From Pumilibacter intestinalis (lineage in GTDB: Bacteria > Bacillota > Clostridia > Christensenellales > Pumilibacteraceae): a DNA stretch of 55,950 bases. The stretch covers positions 1-55,950 of the forward strand of contig NZ_CALPCH010000015.1 of the NCBI RefSeq assembly GCF_943193005.1, given 5' to 3'. The position numbers and the translations under genes were made by a program. This document shows, piece after piece, positions 8,701 to 15,910 of the stretch (position 1 is the first letter of the stretch; the number at the start of each line of letters is the position of its first letter). The notes under the pieces are model-generated. The model was not told the origin of the DNA and made no database searches. It saw only the letters and a program-made list of their open reading frames with translations.

Positions 8701-8939
8701 CGCTCGGAAGAGATACGCTCGTGCAGGGCGTGATAGACCTTATGGTTTTTAATCCCGACGGGAGCGCGGATATAGTGGACTACAAGACGGGCGCGGAAAA
8801 AAATCTGCGCGACAAAGCTTATCAAAAACAGCTCGCGCTGTATAAAGAGGCGGCGCAAAGCGTGCTCGGCATTAAGGTGCGCAAAACATATCTCTACGGA
8901 TTTTCGTGCCGAAAATTCATAGAGATAAACCCGAGTTAA
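5763..8939 (+). CDS. addA: AddA, helicase/nuclease subunit of AddAB
   Basis: A 1058-residue UvrD-like superfamily 1A helicase with C-terminal nuclease, partner of AddB in double-strand break repair. Motifs in order: Walker A GAGSGKT at about residues 24-30, the DExQD box VFVDEYQDISPLQ, GDVKQSIYGFR, LNANFRS, MTVHASKGLEFE and LYVAMTRAK. The nuclease follows with RGSAFHKFMQW and IVDYKTG. Length is a little under the usual 1150-1250. The start chosen is GTG at 5763, overlapping the addB stop, with GGGAGG about 10 bases upstream; the open frame extends further upstream inside addB but lacks family similarity there. Translational coupling of the two subunits is expected. Confidence 0.95.
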   Translation: MREWTEKQLDAINSRGCNLIVSAGAGSGKTAVMIERICSLIREGQDVRRMLVCTFTKTAATDMKRKLAAALSESDDPALRARLAELSASDICTLHSWCSRLIKTWFYDIGIDPDYTLLEEGEALLLKTQAAEAAISEFLENGNDDFARLYEAFRTNRNHSKLLDSALAVYDYSVAQPCPEEWLNRGAQKTDSEYRAALNARCDKELEVFFGRAQNLKSRQLAAGFTLDTAALEELCECARAWQKCDSATPQLRKDKQFADLHDEFKSLKKKYADLRARRLKIAEMPDFTESERYCKALSSLVLRMSEIYAEYKRERVKADYSDLEHGALSILGGSHGAEITAAYDYVFVDEYQDISPLQEKILSAFSCEMFFVGDVKQSIYGFRMCRPDFFINKRKSCDGIKNKAIDLNANFRSGGNILSAVNEVFAKTMTDGFGGADYMSASMTAGLDLPSSVSAVFTDYAGEEFAPEPKIYSVKSDAAAVSDPSLESRVDAVVNEIIDMLCGKIGDGENARDAEFGDIAVLVRSRGKFTELLERKLRAVSVPVASVSGEERADAFPTVAALISYLRIIDNSRDDVNLAAAMLSPAFGNFSADELALIRAGAEGDFCDCVFARSAEGTDEKLKDFKDKLDRFRKLNAESTVWELAGAVTAEYKCFNHALAAGGEREAAALDAFLEHLAKQERDVLHEYLRYADSCGSPKIKVPEGGKAVRIMTVHASKGLEFECVLLPELDKRFNRSDVYASVICDEEEGVVLRSFDFENRSVCENPRFAVCSARLKRALAAEELRILYVAMTRAKYKLTLFAQRPETRGEESEAEFADSYLDWLYSFMRSAEKEPPAARETPRREQRREPNGKIIEELSHRIEQNEKKRERLMLESAPVKTSVSGMARSYEDDGEPPAPVRFADDRAAKRGSAFHKFMQWADFRKAGEWERLCAAFPEEAALVSDGEEDIKAAFSAVAEFIGGRGFAREKAFVYTRSPLGRDTLVQGVIDLMVFNPDGSADIVDYKTGAEKNLRDKAYQKQLALYKEAAQSVLGIKVRKTYLYGFSCRKFIEINPS

Positions 8940-9022
8940 TCAAAAAAAGCGGTAGATTTTAAGTTTTTGCGCAAATTTTAATGAAAAAAGGTTTCAAAAG
9001 TATAGCGTTTTTGTTTTTAATA

Positions 9023-9031
9023 TGATATAAT
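9023..9031 (+). promoter_or_regulatory. Extended -10 promoter
   Basis: TGA-TATAAT (9023-9031) is an extended -10 element, with no good -35 box. It lies 35 bases before the ATG of the Ala/Gln-rich membrane protein gene. AGGGGAGAGG at about 9047-9056 provides the ribosome binding site. Confidence 0.5.
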
Positions 9032-9065
9032 AAGTAATAATATATTAGGGGAGAGGTTCACCGAT

Positions 9066-10271
9066 ATGTTTGATAAAGTAGCCGAAATTCTCGGTAAGCT
9101 CAACGGAATGATACTGCTTATAGCCGCGCTCGGAATTGTAGCGGTCGTGTTTGTGCTCGGAGTCGTGTTCGCTTTGGGCGGCGACCTCGGCAAATTCAAG
9201 AAAGTAGCTAAGAAAGTTATAAAAGAGCCCACGCTCAACAATTGCAACGCAACGGCGAAAGAGTTGCCTATTCGCGCGCGCAAACAGTACAAGACCGTGA
9301 AACAAACGGGTTGTAAACCCGACGACGCCATCACGCCCGACGCTTGCGTATACGCACCCTTCAAAGAGAGCGCGGCGGCGCACATGCCCGGCGCGGTTAT
9401 GGCGGCAGGCATACTCGCAATACTGTTTTCTTTCTTTGCCGCGCCTTTAGTGAAAGAGAGGGCGGCAGGCAATCTTAACGTTGTATACGTTCTTCCCGCA
9501 GTTGTTACGGCGGGCGTTATGATATTCCGCTTGGCGGCGGGGCTTGTTTCTTCCGCAATTCTCAAGAGCGGCATGAAAGCGTACAACGGATACGTAGGCG
9601 TTTTGGGTAAAGTTCTCTCCGGCGGCGGAGCGGCTGCTCACGAAGCGGGGAACGACTCCGCTCCCGCATACGAGCACAGCACGGGCGAACCCCGCGCGTA
9701 CGACGCCACGTTCGACGCGCCCGAGCGCATAACCGTTGAACTCGCAGAAGAAGAAAACGAGGTGAAAGCCGAGCCTGTAACCGAAACGGTTGCCGAAGCC
9801 GAAACGGTGGTAATGGCCGAACCCGTAGAGGACGAGGCGGCTCAAAAAGCGAGAGCGCGAGCCGAAGCGATGGCGGCGGCGCGTGCAGAACAGGCTGCGG
9901 CTCAAGCGGCGGCGGCACAGGCGGCTCAAGCGGCGGCGGCACAGGCGGCTCAAGCGGCGGCTCAAAAGGCTGCCGAGCAAGCGGCGGCACAGGCGGCTCA
10001 TGCAACCGCGGCGCAGGCTCAACCCGTGCATGCCAATCCCGCGCCCGCTCAGGCGACAACCTCCGCGGCTACCTCTTCGGCAGACGAGGTAATCGCACGC
10101 ATAGAAACCATTAAGCGCGACGGCGCACCCATAACCGCCATGAAAGAGGTTGCGCTCGCCCTTCAGAAAGAACGCGCGAAGCCCGAGAACAAAACGCCCG
10201 AAATGCAACGCAAGCTCAACGAGGCGTTGGCGGCGCTTCTCAAAGCAATGAGCTCGGCGAACAAGAAATAA
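9066..10271 (+). CDS. Membrane protein with Ala/Gln-rich repeat region
   Basis: A 401-residue protein of unknown function. Residues 14-38 form a clear membrane segment, followed by a basic region; two further segments are predicted at about 103-123 and 138-163. After about residue 190 the chain is acidic (ELAEEENEV), then from about 257 to 320 it is almost only Ala and Gln with a period of 8 residues, encoded by 24-bp units (near-identical at 9899 and 9923). The last 60 residues look folded and helical (EVIARIETIKRDGAPITAMK). The layout suggests a membrane anchor, a long helical linker and a small C-terminal domain, perhaps binding a cytoplasmic partner. No family is recognised. It converges on the PRC-barrel gene across a shared terminator. 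Confidence 0.75.
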   Translation: MFDKVAEILGKLNGMILLIAALGIVAVVFVLGVVFALGGDLGKFKKVAKKVIKEPTLNNCNATAKELPIRARKQYKTVKQTGCKPDDAITPDACVYAPFKESAAAHMPGAVMAAGILAILFSFFAAPLVKERAAGNLNVVYVLPAVVTAGVMIFRLAAGLVSSAILKSGMKAYNGYVGVLGKVLSGGGAAAHEAGNDSAPAYEHSTGEPRAYDATFDAPERITVELAEEENEVKAEPVTETVAEAETVVMAEPVEDEAAQKARARAEAMAAARAEQAAAQAAAAQAAQAAAAQAAQAAAQKAAEQAAAQAAHATAAQAQPVHANPAPAQATTSAATSSADEVIARIETIKRDGAPITAMKEVALALQKERAKPENKTPEMQRKLNEALAALLKAMSSANKK

Positions 10272-10286
10272 AGATTACGGCAAACG

Positions 10287-10317
10287 AAAAGGAAGGCAGC
10301 TGTTGCTCCTTCCTTTT
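10287..10317. terminator. Bidirectional terminator between convergent genes
   Basis: AAAAGGAAGG (10287-10296) pairs perfectly with CCTTCCTTTT (10308-10317) around an 11-base loop in which AGC/GCT can add three pairs. A and T runs flank the stem, so it can end transcription in both directions between the genes ending at 10271 (+) and 10339 (-). Confidence 0.85.
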
Positions 10318-10338
10318 ATCGTTGCTTTTTTTGAGTTT

Positions 10339-11154
10339 TCAGTACGCTTGCAGTGCGAGCTGAACGAGTTTGTTTTCGCGCCGCGCGTACTCTATCACGT
10401 TTTCGTCCACCACCGAACCGGCGGGGATAAGCACTCTGCCGTGGCTAATTATATCCGAGTGCACGGGCTTGCCCATTAAAAAACCGTAGTCTTTTACCGG
10501 CTCGCCCGGTGTGCGCGTTACCGTTACCGATTGCGGCGCGGCGGGCGTTTCCACGTTGGACTGCTTGGGTTGCGCAAGCGGGGGAGATGTTTGCTCTCGA
10601 GCGGGAGCGGCAAAATTTTGCGGCGGCTCGGGGTTGGGTGCGGGATTTGGCGCGGGTAACGGGTTGGGCGCGGGGTGCGCGGCTTTGGTTTTTTTGCGCC
10701 TTGCGGGCGCGGGGGGCTTTATCGGCTTGTCCGAGTCGTTGAACACGCAGAGCGCGTTGCCGAGAGCCAAAAGTTTGCTCGGTGCAAAGCTTGCTTTCTC
10801 GCAGATAATTTCGGTTACTTTGTCGCCCGATAGAATTACGTCGCAAACGTAGCCGAGAGATTTTCCGTCTTGGTTGTAGCATTGGCTGTTTATGGGGCAC
10901 GCCGCGGTTGCCGTTTGCATGTTGCTCTCTTTTGCGAGATATGCCGAGCGCACCACGGCGGCGTCGTCGCCCACCGCCAAACTTTTCAACGCAACGTATC
11001 TTCTTTCGGGCGCGTCGTCCGAGTCGGAAAGAATTTCGGCGGTTTTCGCGCTCGTCAGTTTGCCGTCGAACCAAATTCCCGATATGTAACCGAGATTTTG
11101 GGCTTCGGCAAGCGAAATCACCGGTTTGCCCGTAAGTTCACTCACTTTTATCAT
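10339..11154 (-). CDS. PRC-barrel domain protein with proline-rich linker
   Basis: A 271-residue protein. Residues 1-70 are a PRC-barrel of the YlmC/YmxH type (MIKVSELTGKPVISLAEAQ, then GYISGIWFDGKL). A second similar barrel follows at about 88-145 (INSQCYNQDGKSLGYVCDVI). Residues 150-205 are low-complexity Pro/Ala/Asn, including repeated PAPNP. The last 50 residues (YGFLMGKPVHSDIISHGRVL) form a small beta-rich module resembling the start of PRC or SAF-like domains. PRC-barrels are known from RNA metabolism (RimM) and photosynthetic reaction centres, and small ones occur in sporulating Bacillota. No signal peptide or membrane segment is seen, so it is cytoplasmic. Exact role unknown. Confidence 0.75.
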   Translation of the reverse strand: MIKVSELTGKPVISLAEAQNLGYISGIWFDGKLTSAKTAEILSDSDDAPERRYVALKSLAVGDDAAVVRSAYLAKESNMQTATAACPINSQCYNQDGKSLGYVCDVILSGDKVTEIICEKASFAPSKLLALGNALCVFNDSDKPIKPPAPARRKKTKAAHPAPNPLPAPNPAPNPEPPQNFAAPAREQTSPPLAQPKQSNVETPAAPQSVTVTRTPGEPVKDYGFLMGKPVHSDIISHGRVLIPAGSVVDENVIEYARRENKLVQLALQAY

Positions 11155-11247
11155 ATATATTGGGTCCGTCCTTGGCGATATTTTTATAGCATATTATATT
11201 CCGTGCCTGTTCCGAGTAGAACTTTTGCGGAAATTCCTCAAAACCCA

Positions 11248-11319
11248 TTGACAAAAACATGACAATATGTTATCATTATAACATAAGCATAATGTAATAT
11301 AAAATGTTATATTTTATGC
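11248..11319 (+). promoter_or_regulatory. Promoter and palindromes upstream of the SGNH lipoprotein
   Basis: TTGACA (11248-11253), 17-bp spacer, TATCAT (11271-11276). A perfect palindrome ATGTTAT-catt-ATAACAT (11267-11284) covers the -10 box and is a likely operator. Downstream, GCATAA (11287-11292) and AATATAA (11296-11302) pair with TTATATT (11307-11313) and TTATGC (11314-11319), a 13-bp interrupted hairpin in the 5' untranslated region. GGAGG at about 11336 is the ribosome binding site for the ATG at 11348. Confidence 0.6.
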
Positions 11320-11347
11320 AATCTTGTTTTTATGCGGAGGGTTTTTG

Positions 11348-12874
11348 ATGAAGAAATTTTTTACAATGATAGCCGCGTTTTTGCTCGCGTTTATGCTTGT
11401 GTTTTGCTTTACGGCGTGCGAAACCGAGGTTAGCGTAACCGTAGGCGACGACGGTTACCTTATTATCAACGGAGAGAAAACCGATATGAAAATCGATACG
11501 TCGGATAACGACGGCGACGACGAAACGCCGCCCGAAAAGACGGAATACGAAAAATTCAAGGAAGCTCATCCCGACTACGAGGGAAGCGAAGAGCAATGGC
11601 GCGAAGATATGACGAACGGAAAGTTGGTCGATAAGCACGAATACGACCTTGTGCTCTCGGGCACGGTGAGCAAAGGAAGCGTGAATTTCACTGCGACTTC
11701 GGCGAATTTCTCTCAAGCCGTGGCGGACTTGCACAAACCCGTGATATTGCCCATGTCGGCTTCGTCGGAGTGGAAGATAGAGATATGCGGCACGATACTG
11801 CCCAACGGAAACGGGGGCGGACAAATACTTTCCAGCATGTCGACCGAATCCAACGGCAGGATATATCTCGGAGTGAACAAAGACAACAACCGCATGTTTT
11901 GGGGAGTTTGCATAGACGGCTTTTACGCCAACTACTGCTTTGACGTGCCCGCCGCAACAATGAGCGAGGAGCACACCTATTTGTTTGCGTTCGACGGCAC
12001 GGAGTTTACGCTTTCCATAGACGGCGGAGCGCAGTTGCACCTGAACAAACTGAGCATAAACAACGGGGCGGCGAACACGGCGGAGTCCACGGGATTGAAA
12101 CTTTCCAAAGAACTCAGAAACAAAATGCACGCCGTTACGGGTTCGGATTACGCGGTGATACGCCATTTGGGTTCGGCGTCGCACACTCTTACCGCCAACC
12201 TTAAATACATTAAGGCGCAAACCTCTCAAACGTATAGTTATAAGGAAACTACGGCGCACCCGCTTGCAGATAAAACGGTTTTCTATCTCGGCTCGTCCAT
12301 CACCGAGGGAATAAACGACAACAAAGGCAAATCGTTCGTGGAAAAGATTGCCGCGCTTACGGGCAACAAGTATCAAAAAGAAGCGGTTTCGGGCACCACT
12401 CTTTCCACCGTGGACGGCGACAGGTCTTACGTGAAAAGATTCGAAAAATTCGATTTTTCCAAAAAGCCCGCCGCGCTCGTGGTTCAGCTCTCCACAAACG
12501 ATTTCCAAAGGGATAACGTGCCCGTAGGAAGCGTGAGCGCGGGGATGACAAATTTCGACACCGTATCGCTTACCGGCGCGATAGAAAAAATCTTGTACGA
12601 AACCAAGAGAAAATCGCCCGACACCAAAGTTATATTTTACTCTTGCCCGCTCGAAGAAAACTTTGTTTGCTACAAACAGTACGGCGAATATATTAAAAAC
12701 GTGATACCCAAACTCAAAGAAAAATGGTCCAACTTTGTTTTGCTCGACTACTACAACGCAGAGTTTACAAAAATCGCGGGCTATCTGTACGGCGACGGTT
12801 TCCACCCTCAGCCCATGGGTTACGCCCAACTTGTAGTACCCCAAATGATAAATCTTATGCTCGAAATTTTATAA
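11348..12874 (+). CDS. Lipoprotein with lectin-like domain and SGNH/GDSL hydrolase domain
   Basis: A 508-residue secreted lipoprotein. The signal peptide ends in a lipobox before Cys24 (CFTAC). An acidic linker follows, including KFKEAHPDYEGSEEQW, which resembles the short EEW linker motif of many Bacillota surface proteins. Residues of about 95-300 look like a concanavalin-type beta-sandwich. The C-terminal part is an SGNH hydrolase: FYLGSSITEG with likely nucleophile Ser317, VVQLSTNDF as the Asn block, and GDGFHP with Asp483 and His486. Such enzymes remove acyl groups from glycans. The combination suggests a cell-anchored carbohydrate esterase. The start at 11348 has a GGAGG site; the 24-base longer frame lacks one. 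Confidence 0.85.
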   Translation: MKKFFTMIAAFLLAFMLVFCFTACETEVSVTVGDDGYLIINGEKTDMKIDTSDNDGDDETPPEKTEYEKFKEAHPDYEGSEEQWREDMTNGKLVDKHEYDLVLSGTVSKGSVNFTATSANFSQAVADLHKPVILPMSASSEWKIEICGTILPNGNGGGQILSSMSTESNGRIYLGVNKDNNRMFWGVCIDGFYANYCFDVPAATMSEEHTYLFAFDGTEFTLSIDGGAQLHLNKLSINNGAANTAESTGLKLSKELRNKMHAVTGSDYAVIRHLGSASHTLTANLKYIKAQTSQTYSYKETTAHPLADKTVFYLGSSITEGINDNKGKSFVEKIAALTGNKYQKEAVSGTTLSTVDGDRSYVKRFEKFDFSKKPAALVVQLSTNDFQRDNVPVGSVSAGMTNFDTVSLTGAIEKILYETKRKSPDTKVIFYSCPLEENFVCYKQYGEYIKNVIPKLKEKWSNFVLLDYYNAEFTKIAGYLYGDGFHPQPMGYAQLVVPQMINLMLEIL

Positions 12875-12932
12875 CCGAGTGCGAAAAGAAATAAAAAGCC
12901 TTTCTCCTTAAGGGTGTATTTCATAGGGATTA

Positions 12933-12964
12933 AAGCAAGGACGATAATCAGTCCTTGCTTTTTT
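12933..12964 (+). terminator. Terminator after the SGNH lipoprotein gene
   Basis: AAGCAAGGAC (12933-12942) and GTCCTTGCTT (12951-12960) form a perfect 10-bp stem with an 8-base loop, followed by a T run ending at 12964. A textbook intrinsic terminator. Confidence 0.9.
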
Positions 12965-12974
12965 AGTACGGTTA

Positions 12975-12983
12975 TGCTATAAT
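12975..12983 (+). promoter_or_regulatory. Extended -10 promoter of the zinc-ribbon membrane protein
   Basis: TGC-TATAAT (12975-12983) lies just after the preceding terminator and 36 bases before the ATG at 13020. GCGGAG at about 13008-13013 is the ribosome binding site. No clear -35 box. Confidence 0.55.
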
Positions 12984-13019
12984 AACTGTACTATAAACAG
13001 TAATTTAGCGGAGAATGTT

Positions 13020-13406
13020 ATGGCTAAAAAGCGTAAATTATCCCCAAAGGAAAAAATCAAGTTATTCATCAATATTTTCTTGATTATTTTAATCGGAATA
13101 TGTTTTGGTGTAAGCGTTATGTGCGGTGTTTCGCAAGATTGGATTGGGTTTGCGATTTACTTTTCCGTTGCAATAGTTATAAGTGCCATAGAAATTCAGT
13201 TATATTATCACGGTACAATTTACGAATGTCCGCATTGTGGCAATAAATTCAAGGTTAACTCTTACAAAGTTTTTTTCACGAACGGCATTTTGGGAATTTT
13301 CGGTAGTATTTTAAGCTTTGGCGACGGAAGTGATTCCAAATATGCAAAATTAAAATGTACTAACTGTAAAAAGAAAGATTGGTGTAAAAAACATTATAAT
13401 AATTAA
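13020..13406 (+). CDS. Small membrane protein with C-terminal zinc ribbon
   Basis: A 128-residue protein. A very basic N-terminus (MAKKRKLSPKEKIK) leads into two membrane segments at about residues 14-36 and 41-60. Two Cys pairs follow: CPHCGNKF at about 72-79 and CTNCKKKDWC near the C-terminus, spaced as in a split zinc ribbon. The ribbon is expected to face the cytoplasm. Codons are AT-rich compared with the neighbours, and the gene is isolated between its own promoter and terminator, which suggests recent acquisition. No function is recognised. Confidence 0.75.
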   Translation: MAKKRKLSPKEKIKLFINIFLIILIGICFGVSVMCGVSQDWIGFAIYFSVAIVISAIEIQLYYHGTIYECPHCGNKFKVNSYKVFFTNGILGIFGSILSFGDGSDSKYAKLKCTNCKKKDWCKKHYNN

Positions 13407-13460
13407 AGAATTCAAATTTAAATTTCAATTTGTCTTTCTAAAATAGTTTGTAGTAAAAAG

Positions 13461-13489
13461 CTCTCGAACGAAATGTCCGAGAGTTTTTT
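13461..13489 (+). terminator. Terminator after the zinc-ribbon gene
   Basis: CTCTCG (13461-13466) pairs with CGAGAG (13478-13483), followed by six T. It ends the transcript of the 13020-13406 gene. Confidence 0.8.
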
Positions 13490-13596
13490 GTCTCGCTTGA
13501 AAGTGCAACTCTTAAAAATTCAGTATTTTAATTCCCTATGGGAAGTGCGCTTTACCGAGAGGGGCTTTTTTTGTCGAAAAAATATGCTCAAAACGG

Positions 13597-13702
13597 TTGA
13601 CATTGAGTTGCGAAAATTATATACTATATCGGGTTTAGTTAAAATAAACCTAAAGTTTAGTAAAAGTAAACCCATTAAACTTAAAGTTTACTTTTGCCAA
13701 AC
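13597..13702 (+). promoter_or_regulatory. Promoter and triple operator of the polyamine regulator
   Basis: TTGACA (13597-13602), exactly 17 bp, TATACT (13620-13625); transcription should begin near 13632. From that point lie three 17-bp sites of the form GTTTA-N7-(T/C)AAAC: GTTTAGTTAAAATAAAC (13633-13649), GTTTAGTAAAAGTAAAC (13655-13671) and GTTTACTTTTGCCAAAC (13686-13702). Sites 1 and 2 match at 15 of 17 bases and are 22 bp apart, about two helical turns. Site 3 ends just before the ribosome binding site AGAGGAG (13704-13710). The likely ligand is the XRE-cupin protein encoded directly downstream, acting as autorepressor. Confidence 0.7.
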
Positions 13703-13714
13703 AAGAGGAGTAGC

Positions 13715-14245
13715 ATGGAAATAGGAGTGAAAATCCGCGAACTGCGACTTAAAAACCAACTCACGCAGGAGGAGCTCGCCGACAGGTGCGACCTAACCAA
13801 AGGTTATATTTCGCAGCTCGAAAACGACGCGAACAGCCCGAGCATATCCACGCTTAAAGATATACTCGACTGTCTCGGGTGCAGTTTAACCGACTTTTTC
13901 GCCGACGAACGCGAAGCGGTGGTTTTCACCGAGGACGATACGTTTGAAAAGGAGAGCGACGGTTGCTTTATTCGCTGGCTGGTGCCCTCGAGTTTGAAAA
14001 ACGCCATGGAGCCCATACTCATGACTCTCAAGCCGGGTAAAAGCGGCGGCGTGGACCTGCCGCACGAGGGCGAGGAGTTCGGGTTTGTGCTCACGGGCGA
14101 AATAGAGCTTACGCTCGGCAAAAGCGTATACAGGGTGAGCGAGGGCAGTTCGTTTTATTTCCGCAGCGATAAATCGCATTGCGTAACAAACAAGGGGAGC
14201 GTATCCGCCAAACTTTTATGGATAAGTTGCCCGCCCAATTTTTAG
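13715..14245 (+). CDS. XRE-cupin regulator of polyamine uptake (PuuR-like)
   Basis: A 176-residue two-domain regulator. Residues 5-60 are a helix-turn-helix (LTQEELADRCDLTKGYISQL), and about 105-175 are a cupin barrel (LPHEGEEFGFVLTGEIELTL), where a small ligand binds. XRE-cupin proteins beside potABCD commonly sense polyamines; that role is inferred here from position. The start is ATG 13715 with AGAGGAG 5 bases upstream; a start 21 bases earlier would fall inside operator 3. Three operator-like sites in its own leader suggest autoregulation. potA begins 102 bases downstream after a repeat copy, without an obvious terminator, so the pot genes may be co-transcribed. Confidence 0.88.
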   Translation: MEIGVKIRELRLKNQLTQEELADRCDLTKGYISQLENDANSPSISTLKDILDCLGCSLTDFFADEREAVVFTEDDTFEKESDGCFIRWLVPSSLKNAMEPILMTLKPGKSGGVDLPHEGEEFGFVLTGEIELTLGKSVYRVSEGSSFYFRSDKSHCVTNKGSVSAKLLWISCPPNF

Positions 14246-14261
14246 CGCGATTATACGAGTT

Positions 14262-14304
14262 CCATGACTGAGATTGCCGCGGGCACAAGTGCCCTCGCAA
14301 TGAC
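14262..14304 (-). repeat. REP-like palindromic repeat between regulator and potA
   Basis: One minus-orientation copy with the hairpin-type centre GGGCA-caag-TGCCC and the constant arms ATTGC/GCAAT. Its right end, AATGACA (14299-14305), lies 18 bp before TAATCT (14324-14329) and could act as a weak -35 box for potA; this is speculative. Confidence 0.8.
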
Positions 14305-14347
14305 AATGTAAACCGAATACAAATAATCTATATAAGGAAGTATCCGT

Positions 14348-15910
14348 ATGGCGGAAAAGTCGGTAAAATTCGACGAGGGAGCGCAAAAGGGCGCGCTCAA
14401 GTTCGATAAAATAATCGAAGTGCGCAATATAACCAAAACGTTCGACGACGGCGTAACCGTGGTGGACAACATGAACCTCTCTATCAAGCGCGGCGATTTC
14501 GTTACGTTGCTCGGTCCGAGCGGTTGCGGCAAAACCACTTTGCTCCGCATGATAGCGGGGTTTACGTCGCCCACGAGCGGCAAAATATTTTTGGAAGGCA
14601 AAGACGTAACCGACTTGCCGCCGCACAAACGCCCCATAAACACGGTGTTTCAAAAGTACGCGCTTTTTCCGCACTTGAACGTGTTCAAAAACATAGCGTT
14701 CGGACTCAAACTGAAAAAGATACCCGACGTTAAGCGCGACCGAAAAACGGGCGAGCCGATAATCGACCCGCAAAGCGGCAATCACATAGAGGTTTCGCGC
14801 AAGTTCACAAAGCGCGAAATAGAAGAAAAGGTAAACCGCGTGCTCGGTCTTGTGGGGCTTTCGGGTTACGGACACCGCGACGTATCTTCGCTTTCGGGCG
14901 GACAGCAACAGCGCGTGGCGATAGCTCGCGCCCTCGTGCTCGAACCCAAAGTTTTGCTTTTGGACGAACCGCTCGGCGCACTCGACCTCAAAATGCGCAA
15001 AGAGATGCAGTTCGAGCTTAAAAAGATGCACGACGAGCTCGGCATAACCTTTATATACGTAACGCACGACCAAGAGGAAGCTCTCACCATGTCGGACAAA
15101 GTGGTGGTAATATCCGACGGCGTAATTCAGCAGATGGGCACGCCCAAAAAGATATACGACGAGCCGGCAAACGCCTTTGTGGCAAACTTTATAGGAGAGA
15201 GTAACATTCTCACCGGCGAAATGCCGGAGGACTACAAAGTGCGGTTTTGCGGCGGCGTGTTCAAGTGCGAAGACCGGGGCTTTGAGAAAAACGAGAAAGT
15301 GGACCTTGTTGTGCGCCCCGAAGATATTTTCGTGTTCGCCGCAGGCTCGGGCAAAGGTCAGCTTACGGGCGCGGTTACGAGCGTTGTGTTTAAGGGCACG
15401 TATTACGAGATGAACGTAGCCACAGCCGAATACGAGTTTACCGTGCAGAGCACCGAAAGTTTTGCGGTAGGTTCGCGCGTGGAGCTTATGATTAAGCCCG
15501 ACGGCATACACATAATGAAAAAGACCCGCACCGTAAACGAAACAATCACCGCGGTAGACGGCGAAAACACGGTGGATTTCCACGGCGGCAGTTTCGAGTT
15601 CGTAAATTCCGCGGGGCTCGAAAAGGGCGACAGGGTGAAAGTGTCGGTTGCGTTCGATAAAATCGAGCTCACCGACGACGAGCGCGACGGCGTGATAGGC
15701 GGCAACATAGGGCAAAGCCTTTATAAGGGCACGTACTATCAAGTGCAGGTTTACACAGACGATGACGACGATATTTACGTAGACACCGCCGACGAATGGG
15801 ATATAGACGACCGCGTGGGCATAGTGATAAAACCCGAGGACTTGCGCGTTGAAAAGTGCGAGGGCGAAGAGGAAGAACAAGCCGAAACGGCGGCGGAGGA
15901 GGCGCAATGA
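14348..15910 (+). CDS. potA: Spermidine/putrescine ABC transporter ATP-binding protein PotA
   Basis: A 520-residue ATPase powering PotBCD polyamine import, much longer than the usual 350-380. Walker A GPSGCGKT (56-63), Q-loop Gln102, signature LSGGQ (182-186) and Walker B LLLDE (203-207) are intact. An extra charged loop of about 25 residues (near 128-152) sits between the Q-loop and the signature. The C-terminal regulatory part seems duplicated: VVFKGTYYEMNV and later SLYKGTYYQVQV each start a TOBE-like unit ending in IKPDG or IKPED. The chain ends in a Glu-rich tail. AAGGAAG precedes the ATG. It overlaps potB by ATGA. Confidence 0.93.
   Translation: MAEKSVKFDEGAQKGALKFDKIIEVRNITKTFDDGVTVVDNMNLSIKRGDFVTLLGPSGCGKTTLLRMIAGFTSPTSGKIFLEGKDVTDLPPHKRPINTVFQKYALFPHLNVFKNIAFGLKLKKIPDVKRDRKTGEPIIDPQSGNHIEVSRKFTKREIEEKVNRVLGLVGLSGYGHRDVSSLSGGQQQRVAIARALVLEPKVLLLDEPLGALDLKMRKEMQFELKKMHDELGITFIYVTHDQEEALTMSDKVVVISDGVIQQMGTPKKIYDEPANAFVANFIGESNILTGEMPEDYKVRFCGGVFKCEDRGFEKNEKVDLVVRPEDIFVFAAGSGKGQLTGAVTSVVFKGTYYEMNVATAEYEFTVQSTESFAVGSRVELMIKPDGIHIMKKTRTVNETITAVDGENTVDFHGGSFEFVNSAGLEKGDRVKVSVAFDKIELTDDERDGVIGGNIGQSLYKGTYYQVQVYTDDDDDIYVDTADEWDIDDRVGIVIKPEDLRVEKCEGEEEEQAETAAEEAQ

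Noticed and set aside
13473-13724. An 83-residue frame before the XRE-cupin gene
   Set aside because: Its start lies in the terminator stem at 13461-13489 and it runs through the promoter and operators of the next gene; no family features.
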